Source: an uncultured Opitutaceae bacterium (lineage in GTDB: Bacteria > Verrucomicrobiota > Verrucomicrobiae > Opitutales > Opitutaceae). Taken from it: a stretch of 7,024 nt of DNA. Shown one piece after another: positions 6,552 through 7,024 of this stretch. The stretch covers positions 1 to 7,024 of the forward strand of contig CAMLSH010000205.1 in the NCBI GenBank assembly GCA_946482625.1. The letters run 5' to 3'. The position numbers and the translations under genes are program-made. Every line of letters starts with the position of its first letter. Within the stretch, counting starts at the first letter, position 1. The notes under the pieces were generated by a model. That model had not been told where the DNA came from and ran no database searches. It worked only from the letters and a program-made list of their open reading frames with translations.

Positions 6552-7024
6552 ATGAAAACGCATTTTCCCCTGGTGTGGTTGTTCATGATCGCGCTGGTCG
6601 CTTCGGCGACGGGCGCTCGCGGAGAAGAGGCGAAAGGGCCGTTTCCCGCGTATTCGATTCCCGGATCGGAGGTACGGGTGTTGCCGCGCACGGTGGCGGA
6701 CCGGGAGTATCAGCTGATCATCGGCCTGCCGGCGGATTTCGCGGAGGCGAAGAATAAACGTTATCCAGTGGTGTTCGTGACGGATGGCTATTGGGACTTC
6801 GTGAAGATCAACAGCATCAAGGGCAGCCTGGTTTACGACAAAACGGTGCCCGATTTTATCACCGTGGCCATCGGCTATGCGGGCGAGAATCTGAACTACG
6901 GAGAGCTGCGTTGCCGCGATCTGTCGCCCGTCGTGTTCCCGAATATGACGGCGGACACCTCGGGGCAGGCGGCGGAGTTTTTGGAGCTGATCGAGAAGAC
7001 GATCATCCCGCTGGTGGAGCGCGA
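6552..7024 (+). CDS. Secreted putative esterase (alpha/beta hydrolase, COG2819/PF00756-like), 3' end cut
   Basis: This is the first 157 codons of an exported alpha/beta hydrolase that resembles the putative-esterase family, which includes carbohydrate acetyl/feruloyl esterases and siderophore esterases. Residues 1-24 form a signal peptide: MKT, a hydrophobic core, then ARG before Glu25. After it come a short strand pair (VRVLPRTVADREYQLIIGLP) and KRYPVVFVTDGYWDF (Tyr71 to Phe83), the typical first core strands with the conserved TDG. FITVAIGYAGENLNYGELRCRDLSP is the usual next segment before the catalytic part. The GXSXG nucleophile, Asp and His lie beyond the window, so activity cannot be judged. 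The gene follows the pectate lyase on the same strand, so removal of ester groups from pectin or another plant polymer is a reasonable but unproved guess. Confidence 0.85.
   Translation, partial: MKTHFPLVWLFMIALVASATGARGEEAKGPFPAYSIPGSEVRVLPRTVADREYQLIIGLPADFAEAKNKRYPVVFVTDGYWDFVKINSIKGSLVYDKTVPDFITVAIGYAGENLNYGELRCRDLSPVVFPNMTADTSGQAAEFLELIEKTIIPLVER

Overview
The window is GC-rich bacterial DNA. It holds five protein-coding genes, two of them cut by the window edges, and a few short intergenic elements. The mix is a secreted PL1-type pectate lyase with a C-terminal calcium-repeat tail, a large secreted S9 peptidase, a YCII-family protein, a membrane acyltransferase and a secreted esterase. 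Three of the five starts show no Shine-Dalgarno and a fourth has a badly spaced one. Together this suggests a polysaccharide-degrading member of the Verrucomicrobia (Opitutaceae-like) or Planctomycetes. That placement is inference from gene style; no marker gene is present.

Layout. Minus strand: a membrane acyltransferase-3 gene (3' end outside the window) covers 1-1079. A 267-base gap (1080-1346) follows, holding a broken fragment of a YCII gene that folds as a strong hairpin. The S9 peptidase then covers 1347-3854. A 123-base divergent promoter region (3855-3977) separates it from the plus-strand genes. Plus strand: the YCII-domain gene (3978-4403), a 112-base gap, the pectate lyase (4516-6300), a 251-base gap with a two-copy inverted palindromic repeat (REPIN-like) and a weak terminator-like hairpin, and the start of a secreted esterase (6552 to the window end).

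How the genes fit together. The pectate lyase and esterase are co-directional and both exported, so they could form a small pectin or plant-polysaccharide locus: one cleaves the backbone, the other may remove ester groups. The S9 peptidase is also exported and may process peptides in the periplasm. The acyltransferase probably modifies a cell-surface glycan. Nothing ties the YCII protein to these roles.

I see no convincing new multi-gene system. The signals most worth a second look are the YCII fragment that matches the intact gene 2.7 kb away and has become a near-perfect hairpin, the REPIN-like pair after the pectate lyase, and the unassigned N-terminal domain of the S9 peptidase.
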